From the NCBI GenBank assembly GCA_964570665.1, contig CAZMZH010000005.1:124001-188000 (forward strand): 64,000 bases of DNA, given 5' to 3'. Position 1 is the first letter of the stretch. Every line of letters begins with the position of its first letter. The position numbers were made by a program, and so were the translations under genes. Source of the DNA: JAJDAT01 sp964570665. Lineage in GTDB: Bacteria; Nitrospinota; Nitrospinia; Nitrospinales; JAJDAT01. Under the pieces are notes generated by a model. That model did not search any database. It worked only from the letters and a program-made list of their open reading frames with translations, and was not told the DNA's origin. Positions 1 to 8,682 of the stretch are shown piece by piece.

Positions 1-141
1 TTGTCATGAGGAGGAAAACGGCTCGTTGAAAAGGTTAACATTGCGATTTCATGAGCCATTAAATCATAACGACAAAAACAATACAATTACGTAAGACCCT
101 AAAAATTTGGTTTTAAAATCTTCGAACTAGTTACTCAAGAA

Positions 142-864
142 TTAGTAATTTTTTCGAGCCATTCCAAAACCATCGCCGTTTATTAAAACGGTCCACAATT
201 TCGAATCAATAACCTCTTCCTGCCAAACTTTAGAACAACCGGGATGCTCTGGTCGGTTGACATCGTGCATTATCAAATATCCCCCTGGGATAACATTACC
301 TGCCCAGGCATCGTAGTCTAATTTGGCCCCGCGAGGAAAAATCGGCGCGTAATCCTCTAGTGGAACTTCTCTACCTGCTATTTGCCAACTCGTCATACCA
401 AATTCTTTTTTCCACTCTTCTGGAAATCGCAACGGGCTGGTTTCAAGATAACTATGCAATCCGTCTATGAAAAGGAACCCAATAGGACGACGTTTGAAGT
501 CCCAACCCCCAGCTATTTCATGAGACAATCCCCGTAATGGGATCACAAACTTTTCCAGATCCCAGTCGGTAACCGTTTGATTCCAACTGCTCCAAATATC
601 CATGTCGCTTTGAACAAATCCACCTGCAATTTTGTTCCAATGGTCTATGGAATAAAGGCGGCTTCCAGAATTTTTAACGGCGCTTCCTATTAATACAGTA
701 CTTCGCCCCATCCAGGAACCAATTTCCATACAGGCTCCAGAAGCTTGTTGAGAAATTTCGAATAATATTTTTCCATGTTCCTTTGGCAAGTGTGGCGATT
801 CTACTTCTTCGGCACGTTCCCATACAGATTCGAACGAAACTAAATCGAGAGCGCTACTAAACAT
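142..864 (-). CDS. class I SAM-dependent methyltransferase (Methyltransf_24-like)
   Basis: A 240-residue protein with a Rossmann-type SAM-binding core. A glycine-rich motif I (CMEIGSWMGRSTV, about residues 45-57) is followed by an acidic strand end (SIDHW, Asp74) and FLFIDGLHSY (about 130-139), the pattern of the Methyltransf_24 and cephalosporin-hydroxylase-like families. These often modify sugars or surface polysaccharide. The substrate cannot be told from sequence. The ATG at 864 follows a strong AGGAGG at the right spacing. The gene lies 312 bp downstream of a radical SAM gene on the same strand, which could be functionally linked. No signal peptide or membrane segment is seen, so it is probably cytoplasmic. 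Confidence 0.75.
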   Translation of the reverse strand: MFSSALDLVSFESVWERAEEVESPHLPKEHGKILFEISQQASGACMEIGSWMGRSTVLIGSAVKNSGSRLYSIDHWNKIAGGFVQSDMDIWSSWNQTVTDWDLEKFVIPLRGLSHEIAGGWDFKRRPIGFLFIDGLHSYLETSPLRFPEEWKKEFGMTSWQIAGREVPLEDYAPIFPRGAKLDYDAWAGNVIPGGYLIMHDVNRPEHPGCSKVWQEEVIDSKLWTVLINGDGFGMARKNY

Positions 865-1176
865 ACACTACCTCCTTTTTTGCCTCTCTCCTCCACAAAC
901 TGACCGGATCGAAAAAACTTAAAATGCAACGAACCGAATCACCAGGTATTTGTGGCTACTATTCCTATCGGCAGAAATTCGAAAAATGTATGACGCGCTT
1001 AAAAAAAAATTATAAACATATGAAAAATAAAGCTTTAATTGGTCGCTAATTATTGGAGGTTTTTTTGAGCCAGAAGGAGGGCTTAAGGGAAATATTGAAA
1101 AGTATAGAGGCTTTTTACTGGGAAAATAAGATTTTTTTAAATTTCCTAAGGACAGGAACTAGTTTATTTGAAACTA
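865..1176. other. 312-bp intergenic region, no feature recognised
   Basis: This stretch lies between the radical SAM gene and the methyltransferase gene, both on the minus strand. Apart from the AGGAGG ribosome-binding site just upstream of 864, I see no convincing promoter, hairpin or open reading frame. Confidence 0.5.
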
Positions 1177-2499
1177 TTAAAATCGTTTACCGTTATACAT
1201 GTTACAAGTTGTACACCATGAATTAGGATTGCCATTCTTTAAACCTTGGCGAAACTCAACATATTTTGGATCGTTCCAAACTTCTTCAAAGTTTTTGTCT
1301 TGGATATTGCCCACAGAATATCTTTGGGCAATTTGACAACATGGATAAAGATTACCATTGGCTTGAACTTGAACCCACTCATACGGCTGGTCGCAGCGTG
1401 AGATGTTTTCTTTTAACGGTTGCCGACTAGTTGCAGGCTCTTGTAACCCAAGATATTCCTCGGGAGGGAAATAGCCAATTCCATACTCAATTGACTTTTC
1501 ATGGATTTTTTGAAAAATTTTCACAATAGTTTCGCGATCGCAGGTATTTAAATGGTTTTTTGAAAATAGTAATTTTTCTTCAAACCCGCTTCTTTCTTCG
1601 TTTGAAAAATCGCTCACCACTCCATTTAAATGAACAAACAAAACATAATCGATTCCCAACTCATGCGCTAAATCCATGATTAACGGAAGCTCATGCGCGT
1701 TATCTTTCATACAAACAACATTAAAGACCACTTCCGGATATTTTGCTCCAATCCGGTTTCGATAATCAATAAAGTCTGCCACACAACGCTTCATTGAATC
1801 TAAGTCAGATCCTCTAATAGACTGATAAAGCTCTTTTGATGCGGCTTCAATTGAGATCACAAGCTTTCCCAATAAACCTTCATCGAGAATGGCTTTTCTT
1901 AATTTTTTGTTTATTAAATTACCTGTTGTGATGGTTTCAACACATTGAAACCCTTGTTTTTTTGCATAGCGCAAAATTTCAAGAATATCTTTTCTCAAAT
2001 AGGGTTCACCGAACTCGCTCAATAATAGAGACTGAAAACGTTCGGGTGAAAATTTATCTAAGTATTTTTTAAAAGTTTCGAATGGGACGTCTTTACTTAA
2101 ATACTTTTGCGTTCTAGGACAATGCCGGCACAGCAAATTGCAATTTTCTGTTAAAGGTATTTGGAGAGTTTTCCAGATTTGCGGGGTGTCAAAGCCTAAT
2201 ATCTTGTATTGTAATCTTCCAGAAACCAGACGGCCTTGGGAGTCGATATGGCTTTTTGAGTTTTTGAAAACGTTTAGATTTTCTCCTTGGCCTGCCCTTC
2301 TTGCCAATTGTTCTTTGATCATGCGTTGAACGCGACGCCATTCCATAATTCTCATAACAGGGGCTAAATCTCGCAATTGATTTTCCCAATCGAGAATCAT
2401 TTGAGTTTCTTCGTTAGTCACATCAGAAAAATTCAACAATTCTCGCACAGCGTCCATTGGATCCCAGTCTGTCGTTAAATCGCAATCGACAACTGTCAT
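1177..2499 (-). CDS. radical SAM protein with SPASM domain
   Basis: This 440-residue protein has the radical SAM cluster motif C-x3-C-x2-C at Cys120, Cys124 and Cys127 (CNLLCRHC), which binds the SAM-ligated 4Fe-4S cluster. A C-terminal SPASM-like cysteine set (Cys in SRCDQP, YPCCQ and WCTTC, about residues 367-434) should bind an auxiliary cluster. An N-terminal helical extension of about 100 residues precedes the core and has no recognised fold. The family includes peptide and sugar modifiers and anaerobic sulfatase maturases. No precursor peptide or sulfatase gene is adjacent, so the substrate is unknown. The ATG at 2499 has a GGGAGTG upstream. Confidence 0.85.
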   Translation of the reverse strand: MTVVDCDLTTDWDPMDAVRELLNFSDVTNEETQMILDWENQLRDLAPVMRIMEWRRVQRMIKEQLARRAGQGENLNVFKNSKSHIDSQGRLVSGRLQYKILGFDTPQIWKTLQIPLTENCNLLCRHCPRTQKYLSKDVPFETFKKYLDKFSPERFQSLLLSEFGEPYLRKDILEILRYAKKQGFQCVETITTGNLINKKLRKAILDEGLLGKLVISIEAASKELYQSIRGSDLDSMKRCVADFIDYRNRIGAKYPEVVFNVVCMKDNAHELPLIMDLAHELGIDYVLFVHLNGVVSDFSNEERSGFEEKLLFSKNHLNTCDRETIVKIFQKIHEKSIEYGIGYFPPEEYLGLQEPATSRQPLKENISRCDQPYEWVQVQANGNLYPCCQIAQRYSVGNIQDKNFEEVWNDPKYVEFRQGLKNGNPNSWCTTCNMYNGKRF

Positions 2500-2735
2500 A
2501 AAACACTCCCGTTTACAAATTTTTTAGTAATTACTTTTGATGGCTTTATTTATATCGGCTATTTAAGAACTGAACTTAAGGATCTAGGTTTTGATAATTT
2601 TGAGTTATTGAAGTTTGCTTAATTGCGGCATTAAATAAAATAACCAAACGATATATGGAAGGGATATTGTACAACTTCCCAAATATTAGATCATAAAGGG
2701 AAACGTCATACAATTAAATGAGATAAATATATAAA

Positions 2736-3530
2736 CTAAGGTACCGCTAATTGACCATTAAAAACAGTAACCGCTTTACCTGCCAGAACAACCCTATCTC
2801 CTTTTAATATAGTTCTAACAACACCTCCTCTTGGAGACAATTGACGTGCGACCAATTCGTTTTTACCTAGTTTATTCCCCCAAAACGGCCCTAGGCAACA
2901 ATGGGCCGATCCCGTAACAGGATCTTCGTTTATTCCAAAACGGGGGGCAAAAAAACGCGAAACAAAATCAAAATCTTTCGAAGAAGAAGGAGCGGTTGCG
3001 ATGATTCCTCGGACTTCGATTTGACTTAGAATTTCAAAATCCGGTTTTAATTTTAAAATCTCTTCCTCCGACCTCAACAATACCAAACCATCCATTCGAT
3101 TTTTACCAAAGTACTCTGGAGAAATTTTTAAAGCTTGTTCTAATTCTAATGGAATTGGGGCAGATTCTTCATTTTCAGCGGGAAAATCTAATTCAATCCA
3201 ACCTTCTTTTTGTTTGGCTTTTAGGGTTCCGCTTAAAGTTGAAAACTCTACCATTTCTTCAGAATCTATCCGTCTGGTTTCCCATAAAACATGTGCAGAA
3301 GCTAAAGTTGCGTGACCACAAAGATCAACTTCCGCCGTGGGGGTAAACCAACGCAATCGATACCCTTTTTCCAATTGCCAAAGGTAAGCGGTTTCGGAAA
3401 GGTTCATTTCAGCGGCCATGTCTCGTAACCAATTGTCGTCCTTTTCTTCTTCTAACAAACATACCGCGGCAGGGTTTCCTGAAAATGGTTTTTCAGAAAA
3501 AGCGTCAACTTGAAAAATTGGAATTTTCAT
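2736..3530 (-). CDS. PhzF family epimerase/isomerase
   Basis: The 264-residue product has the hallmark N-terminus of the PhzF family (FQVDAF, then SGNPAAVC) and the conserved ETAYL segment bearing the presumed catalytic glutamate (MNLSETAYLW). FTPTAEVDLCGHATLA and DPVTGSAHC are also family signatures. PhzF folds resemble diaminopimelate epimerase as two similar half domains, and the length is normal. Most family members outside phenazine clusters have no known substrate, and no phenazine genes are present here. The gene begins 20 bp downstream of the glnA terminator on the same strand, so it probably has separate transcription. Confidence 0.85.
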   Translation of the reverse strand: MKIPIFQVDAFSEKPFSGNPAAVCLLEEEKDDNWLRDMAAEMNLSETAYLWQLEKGYRLRWFTPTAEVDLCGHATLASAHVLWETRRIDSEEMVEFSTLSGTLKAKQKEGWIELDFPAENEESAPIPLELEQALKISPEYFGKNRMDGLVLLRSEEEILKLKPDFEILSQIEVRGIIATAPSSSKDFDFVSRFFAPRFGINEDPVTGSAHCCLGPFWGNKLGKNELVARQLSPRGGVVRTILKGDRVVLAGKAVTVFNGQLAVP

Positions 3531-3551
3531 CTTTATCCAATATAAAAAAGG

Positions 3552-3581
3552 AAAGCCCCCGCGCGAACGCGGAGGCTTTTT
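3552..3581 (-). terminator. rho-independent terminator of glnA
   Basis: A GC-rich hairpin lies between glnA and the phzF-like gene: AAAGCC, C, CCGCG on one side and CGCGG, A, GGCTTT on the other with a short loop. On the minus strand it is followed by TTTCCTTTTTT. A second small perfect hairpin (TAAGGGG/CCCCTTA, 3591-3608) sits between it and the glnA stop codon. Confidence 0.75.
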
Positions 3582-3630
3582 AGGACAACATAAGGGGGAG
3601 GCCCCTTAGTAATGAAACTAATTTCTTCTT

Positions 3631-5043
3631 TTACACGTCATAATACATGGTAAATTCCATTGGATGAGGCCTTAAACGCAGCTCAGCAATTTCATTTTCT
3701 TGCTTGTAGTCGATCCATGTATCAATTACATCTTGTGTGAACACGTCTCCTTTCAATAAGAAGTCATGATCTTCCTCTAACGCTTTTAAAGCGTCTTCTA
3801 ACGAATGAGGCAATGTACTGATATTCGCTAATTCTTCAGGCCCCAAAGCGTAAATATCTTTATCCAACGGATCGCCTGGATCAATTTTGTTTTCGATACC
3901 ATCCAATCCAGCCATCAACATAGCGCTGAAAGCTAAATATCCATTACACGATGGGTCCGGGAATCGGCATTCCAAACGCTTAGCTTTTGGGCTAGGAGAA
4001 TACATTGGAATACGAACTGCGGCGCTTCTATTTCGACTAGAGTAAGCTAAGTTTACTGGGGCTTCGAATCCAGGAACCAATCGCTTATAAGAGTTCGTGG
4101 TTGGAGCCGTAAATGCGCAGATTGCTCTAGCATGCTTTAAGATTCCGCCAATATAATGCAGGCCCATTTCACTAAATCCAGCATAACCATTACCGGCAAA
4201 AAGAGGATTTCCACCTTTCCAAATACTTTGATGAACATGCATCCCAGTTCCGTTATCTCCAAAAATGGGCTTTGGCATAAAGGTGGCTGTTTTACCATGG
4301 CGCTTAGCAATATTCTTTACAATGTATTTGTACCACATCAAATTATCCGCACACTTAACCAAGCTTGTAAATTTCATATCAATTTCGCATTGGCCAGCCG
4401 TTGCAACTTCATGATGGTGACATTCCATTACTATTCCCACATCTTGCATGACCATCATCATTTCCGATCTAATATCTTGTAAACTATCGGCAGGAGAAAC
4501 CGGGAAATACCCTTCTTTATGTCTTAGTTTATGGCCTAAATTTGGACCTTCGTCTTTATTAGAATTCCAGGCGGCTTCTACAGAGTCCACAGAGTAGCTC
4601 GACGCATTTGGAGAAGAACCATAACGAACGTCGTCAAAAACAAAAAACTCCGCTTCAGGTCCAAAAAAGGCTGTATCGCCAATTCCTGTGGAATTTAAAT
4701 ACGCTTCAGCCTTTTGCGCGATATTTCTAGGGTCGCGGCTATATTTTTCTTTAGTAATCGGATCAACAATAGTACAAAGCAAACTCAAGGTCGGAATTTG
4801 AGTGAATGGATCCATTACAAACGTCGTTGGATCTGGAATCACAAGCATGTCGCTAGCGTTGATAGCCTGCCAACCTCTTATACTGGAGCCGTCAAACCCC
4901 AAACCTTCTTCAAAAAGGCTTTCTTCTAAAACGCTCGCCGGAACAGTAAAATGCTGCCAGGTTCCCAACAGGTCCATAAATTTAATATCGACCATAGCGA
5001 CGTCGTTTTTTTTCGAAAAATCTATTACTTCTTTGGGCGTCAT
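3631..5043 (-). CDS. glnA: glutamine synthetase, type I (GSI)
   Basis: Glutamine synthetase joins ammonia to glutamate using ATP, and is the main route of ammonium assimilation. The 470 residues match bacterial GSI-beta length. Visible signatures include GFDGSSIRGW, the GPEAEFFVFD metal-binding segment, the NGTGMHVHQS ATP and glutamate region and the PTTNSYKRLVPG catalytic stretch. The C-terminal DKDIYALGPEE corresponds to the site around E. coli Tyr397, so the enzyme should be switched off by adenylylation, fitting the glnE gene at 31.7 kb. It lies 138 bp downstream of glnB on the same strand, so the two are probably cotranscribed. The start is an ATG with AGGAGGAAG upstream. Confidence 0.97.
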   Translation of the reverse strand: MTPKEVIDFSKKNDVAMVDIKFMDLLGTWQHFTVPASVLEESLFEEGLGFDGSSIRGWQAINASDMLVIPDPTTFVMDPFTQIPTLSLLCTIVDPITKEKYSRDPRNIAQKAEAYLNSTGIGDTAFFGPEAEFFVFDDVRYGSSPNASSYSVDSVEAAWNSNKDEGPNLGHKLRHKEGYFPVSPADSLQDIRSEMMMVMQDVGIVMECHHHEVATAGQCEIDMKFTSLVKCADNLMWYKYIVKNIAKRHGKTATFMPKPIFGDNGTGMHVHQSIWKGGNPLFAGNGYAGFSEMGLHYIGGILKHARAICAFTAPTTNSYKRLVPGFEAPVNLAYSSRNRSAAVRIPMYSPSPKAKRLECRFPDPSCNGYLAFSAMLMAGLDGIENKIDPGDPLDKDIYALGPEELANISTLPHSLEDALKALEEDHDFLLKGDVFTQDVIDTWIDYKQENEIAELRLRPHPMEFTMYYDV

Positions 5044-5181
5044 CGGGGCGCTTCCTCCTTATTTATAAAAATGAAAAAAATATTTGGCAAACTCATCCAC
5101 ACCTTTTAATTACTGGAAGTACCAGAAAACAACCGTACAGATGTTTGACTGCAAACCAGAATTTAAAAACAAAAGAGGGGA

Positions 5182-5520
5182 TTAAATTGCTTCTTCTCCT
5201 CGTTCGCCTGTTCGAATTCGAATTGTATCAACTAAATCAGTCACGAAAATTTTTCCATCTCCAATTCTGCCAGTCTGAGCAGTTTTCATGATTGTGTTAA
5301 TCACGTCGTCTAGAAGAGCATCGGAAACGATTATTTCTAGTTTGATTTTGGGCAGGAAATCGACAACATATTCGGCGCCTCTATAAAGCTCTGTATGGCC
5401 TTTCTGCCGTCCAAACCCCTTTACCTCAGAAACGGTAATACCTTTAATTCCAATTTCGTTTAACTGATCTTTAACCTCATCCAACTTGAAAGGCTTAATG
5501 ATCGCCTCAACCTTTTTCAT
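5182..5520 (-). CDS. glnB: nitrogen regulatory protein P-II
   Basis: PII senses 2-oxoglutarate, ATP/ADP and, through uridylylation, glutamine. It controls GlnE, NtrB and ammonium transporters. The 112-residue product starts at MKKVEAIIKPFKL. Tyr51, the uridylylation site, lies in the T-loop (LYRGAEYVVDF). The B-loop TGRIGDGKIF and C-terminal RTGERGEEAI are standard. I chose the ATG at 5520 because AAAGGAG lies just upstream and it gives the normal family length. An upstream in-frame codon would add 19 atypical residues. It is probably the first gene of a glnB-glnA operon, with a candidate sigma-54 promoter at 5717-5731. Confidence 0.96.
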   Translation of the reverse strand: MKKVEAIIKPFKLDEVKDQLNEIGIKGITVSEVKGFGRQKGHTELYRGAEYVVDFLPKIKLEIIVSDALLDDVINTIMKTAQTGRIGDGKIFVTDLVDTIRIRTGERGEEAI

Positions 5521-6003
5521 AAAACCATCTCCTTTTAGGATAAAACGGCCCGCAACGACAAAACGTAACTGCCCCATTTTATTTAGGGACCGACGTAGTA
5601 TCCCTTTTCCAAAACCTTAAATAATCGCGTCATTTTCGAGAAATGACATTATACAATTTGAAAACTAATTTTCGCAAAAAAAACGCCCCGATAAACCTTT
5701 GGTTAAAGAATTTAATTCAATTCTTGTGCCACCGCCTAAATTACGTAACAAATTCCAAAAAACCAAGAAACCATTTTGTTTTCAATGGGTTAATAAATCA
5801 TTATGAACCCTAAAATTAATCGATCATGAAAAAACAGCTCATAAAATGCATAATAAATACGCATTTTTTTTTTTTGCGCCCGAACTTTAAGCGCTAATTA
5901 AGAGGAAATTGTTAAAACTGGTCGTTCTCAAAGCCCGAAGCAATATTTCATTGTTTTTAAAGCAGTTTCCTAAAATCAACTTTTCAAATTTATTAAAAAC
6001 GCT
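5521..6003. other. gene-free region between the lpx operon and glnB
   Basis: This 483-bp AT-rich stretch holds the candidate sigma-54 promoter for glnB. It also holds an imperfect AT-rich hairpin (AAAATGC, 11-nt loop, GCATTTT at 5843-5867) next to a run of 12 T on the plus strand. The hairpin could end the lpx operon arriving on the minus strand, or be part of a glnB control region. No open reading frame is convincing. Confidence 0.5.
5717..5731 (-). promoter_or_regulatory. candidate sigma-54 promoter upstream of glnB
   Basis: Read on the minus strand the sequence is TGGCACAAGAATTGA. The GG of the -24 element and the G of the -12 element are 10 bp apart, exactly the sigma-54 spacing. The -12 element reads TTGA instead of TTGC, so it is a near match. 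It is about 190 bp upstream of the glnB start. No clear NtrC box was found. Confidence 0.4.
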
Positions 6004-6672
6004 TTAAGTAAAAAATTTTTGGGAATTATCAAAACAATTTTGGGTCATTGAGTTTAAATTCAATTCTAAATCCATTTGGATTTTTTTCAGTTCTTCATCT
6101 TTTATGTTTCTCGGAAAAGATAATGGCTCTCCGAAACTAAAAACGCATTTAGAAAATGGCCAAGGAATCACAAATCGATCCCAACTATTTAGTTCCGTTT
6201 TCCAATTCGCATCAAATGACATAGGGACCAAAACGCTTCCAGTTTTTGAAGCTATGATGGGAGATCCTGGTTGTAATTTATGCCTTGGGCCCCTTGATCC
6301 ATCGGCTACAATCACTACGCCTTCCTTTTTTCGCAATGCTTTAAAAATCGATCGAGTTGCTGGAACGGTTTTTTTAAAAGAAGAACCGCGAACTATGACA
6401 TAGCCTAACAATTCTCCTAAATTGGCCAAAAAATCTCCATCGGAACTTGGGCTAATCAATATATTTAATTTTGGGCGACCTCTTAAATAAAAAAGTAATC
6501 CAAAAATCCGGCTATGCCAAAGCGTTAAAATATAATCTTCTTTTAAAGAATGAAGTATTCTCTTACTGTCCTCGCTAATAACGATTCTAAGAGTTTTACA
6601 CCAAACGATAAAAATACCATATAAAATTGACGGTAATATTTTTTCTAAGAAAAAGCGCTTTAACTTCTTCAA
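6004..6672 (-). CDS. DUF374 family lysophospholipid acyltransferase-like protein
   Basis: The 222-residue product matches the DUF374 group related to LPLAT/LpxL acyltransferases. LTLWHSRIFGLLFY carries an HxxxxF variant of the acyltransferase HX4D region, ISPSSDGDF and VADGSRGPRHKLQPG are family-typical, and VPMSFDANW and SFGEPL close the domain. One N-terminal hydrophobic segment (about residues 11-25) suggests inner-membrane attachment. It overlaps the lpxB stop codon by 4 bp, so it is translationally coupled to lpxB and probably acts in lipid A or KDO-lipid acylation. The exact acyl donor and acceptor are not known for this family. Confidence 0.8.
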   Translation of the reverse strand: MKKLKRFFLEKILPSILYGIFIVWCKTLRIVISEDSKRILHSLKEDYILTLWHSRIFGLLFYLRGRPKLNILISPSSDGDFLANLGELLGYVIVRGSSFKKTVPATRSIFKALRKKEGVVIVADGSRGPRHKLQPGSPIIASKTGSVLVPMSFDANWKTELNSWDRFVIPWPFSKCVFSFGEPLSFPRNIKDEELKKIQMDLELNLNSMTQNCFDNSQKFFT

Positions 6673-7811
6673 ACTTTTAAACCCAATTCTTTACATATAC
6701 TTCTAGCCGTTCTGACGGCAAACCCAGGTTCTCCAAGCGATTCTTTAATTTTCAAAAGCTTTTTTTGAGTTTCATCTCTATAGGTTTTTTCTCGATAAAA
6801 ACGCAAAATGTGCTTGGAAATATTTTTAGGAGTCACTTCATGCTGAATTAGTTCGGGAACGACAGTTTCACCGGCAACAATATTGACCAACCCAAAATCT
6901 TTTATTTTCACTAATCTTCTTGCTAACCAATGTGTAAGTGGATTCAATTTATAAATAATAACCATGGGACGAATTAATAACCCCGCTTCTAACGTGGCAG
7001 ACCCTGAAGCGATTATTAAACAATCACAACAATTCATTACGTTATAATTATTATTTTGTATGGTTTTAATTTCTATTGAATATTTTTCAATCCTATTTTT
7101 AATATCTTCAGGGTCAATAGAATCGGCTATAGGAAGCACAAATTGACAATCTTTAATTTCTTCTTGGATTCGTTCGGCTGCCTGGAGCATGGGCTCGAGC
7201 AAAAATTCTATTTCGCTCTTTCTGCTTCCGGGTAATATCCCCACGGTAAACTTCCCAGGAGTCAATTCAAATTGTTTCTTTGCTTCTTCTGGAGTTAAAG
7301 TTGGTTTCACGATTTCGACAAAAGGGTGTCCCACAAACTCGACTGGAACGCCTGCTTTTTTATATATAGGTTCCTCAAACGGGAGCACAACATACATTTT
7401 TTTTATAATACGCCGAATTTTTTTTACTCGACCCGCGCGCCAAGCCCAAATTTGCGGGCTAATGAAAAAAAAAGCCGGGCAATTTATCCGCCGACAAAGC
7501 TTGGCAAACATTAAGTTTAAGGTAGGATAATCTATGAAGATGGCCGCATCATATTGTTTTTTAGCTATTTCTGCGGCAATCGTGCGGTATACATTAAAAT
7601 AAAAAAACAAACTACCAAATATTTCCACCAACCCAACCGTTCCCATCTTTTCAATTCCAAAAACTGTTTCGACGCCAGCGCGACGCATTTTATCGCCGCC
7701 AATACCTTTAAAATTAATCTCTGGACAAATTTCTTTTAAAGCTTTTACCAAATTTCCACCATGAAGATCTCCCGACTCTTCTCCCGCTATAATCAAGATA
7801 TTTAAAGACAT
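6669..7811 (-). CDS. lpxB: lipid-A-disaccharide synthase
   Basis: LpxB condenses UDP-2,3-diacyl-glucosamine with lipid X to give the tetraacyl disaccharide 1-phosphate. The 380-residue length is normal for GT19. GEESGDLHGGNLV near the N-terminus, SPQIWAWR, VGHPFVE, GILPGSRKSEI and SGSATLEAGL are characteristic. It acts peripherally at the inner membrane. It starts 17 bp after lpxI, whose product supplies lipid X, and overlaps the following DUF374 gene by 4 bp. Confidence 0.97.
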   Translation of the reverse strand: MSLNILIIAGEESGDLHGGNLVKALKEICPEINFKGIGGDKMRRAGVETVFGIEKMGTVGLVEIFGSLFFYFNVYRTIAAEIAKKQYDAAIFIDYPTLNLMFAKLCRRINCPAFFFISPQIWAWRAGRVKKIRRIIKKMYVVLPFEEPIYKKAGVPVEFVGHPFVEIVKPTLTPEEAKKQFELTPGKFTVGILPGSRKSEIEFLLEPMLQAAERIQEEIKDCQFVLPIADSIDPEDIKNRIEKYSIEIKTIQNNNYNVMNCCDCLIIASGSATLEAGLLIRPMVIIYKLNPLTHWLARRLVKIKDFGLVNIVAGETVVPELIQHEVTPKNISKHILRFYREKTYRDETQKKLLKIKESLGEPGFAVRTARSICKELGLKV

Positions 7812-7828
7812 TGGCTTTACCGATTCGA

Positions 7829-8653
7829 TTAAATCGCAATAATGGGAAAATTAGATAAATTTGCGGCGCTAATTACGTCTTCCATCTCGGCAATCATTAC
7901 CCCTTCAGCTTCAATAGCTAAAGCCGAAGCTTTGCCCTTTATTAAGGCATGAATGGTTTTTTCTCCAACTCCAGGAGCGTCATAACGATAATCTTGTCCT
8001 GTTCGGCTAACTTTTATAGCCACACATCCTCCTTTTGCCAAAGAACAGCCTCGCTCAAGAGCTTTATTAGTTCCTTCTAACGCTTCGGCCGCAATTACCG
8101 TTTGATTTTTTACGACAATAGTTTGTCCTATTTCCATATCGGCTAATTTTTTTGCGATGGGGAATCCATATTCAATGTCTCGCATAGCCTCTTCTCCTGG
8201 CTTATTTTTAGTCAAAATTCCTTTTTTCGGAAATAACTCGCTCAAATATTCTTTTTGATCTAAAACTGCAAAACCTTCGTTTTCCAATTCTTTGATTACT
8301 CCGATAAGTAGGGATTTATCTTCATGGGTTACCAATCGTTTGAAAAAATTTCGAGATCTTGCATCAAATAATTGAGGTTTAAACAAAACACTTTTATCCA
8401 CCTTTCCCAACATAAGCACTCCTTGTACATTTTCTCGCTTTAAAACCTCGACTATCTTCTCACTCTTCCCTACCCCTAAATGATAATTTTTTTCCACATG
8501 AGGCTTTAGCGCTTTATCAATAGAATTAGTCAACGCAATAGAAATTACTTTAAAGCCTTTTTCTGCGGCTTTTTTTGCAAAAAAAAGAGGGACACTGCCG
8601 GAGCCGGCAATTAGGCCAATGATGAGATTATCAATCGATTCCTGGGTATTCAT
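7829..8653 (-). CDS. lpxI: UDP-2,3-diacylglucosamine diphosphatase LpxI
   Basis: LpxI hydrolyses UDP-2,3-diacylglucosamine to lipid X and UMP, replacing LpxH in many lineages outside gamma- and beta-proteobacteria. The 274-residue product (old name DUF1009) begins with GLIAGSGSVPLFFAKKA and contains VLMLGKVDKS, the central AEALEGTNKALERG and the C-terminal DAPGVGEKTI. Position between an oxidoreductase gene and lpxB is typical of lpx clusters. The ATG at 8653 follows a 29-bp gap. Confidence 0.95.
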   Translation of the reverse strand: MNTQESIDNLIIGLIAGSGSVPLFFAKKAAEKGFKVISIALTNSIDKALKPHVEKNYHLGVGKSEKIVEVLKRENVQGVLMLGKVDKSVLFKPQLFDARSRNFFKRLVTHEDKSLLIGVIKELENEGFAVLDQKEYLSELFPKKGILTKNKPGEEAMRDIEYGFPIAKKLADMEIGQTIVVKNQTVIAAEALEGTNKALERGCSLAKGGCVAIKVSRTGQDYRYDAPGVGEKTIHALIKGKASALAIEAEGVMIAEMEDVISAANLSNFPIIAI

Positions 8654-8682
8654 AGATCTATTAAACCCGATGGGAATCAGTT

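Noticed and set aside
1..141. Possible gene end at the left edge
   Set aside because: No frame of convincing length or composition continues to the edge.
5044..5181. Second sigma-54 promoter directly before glnA
   Set aside because: The closest match has 8 bp instead of 10 between the GG and GC elements.
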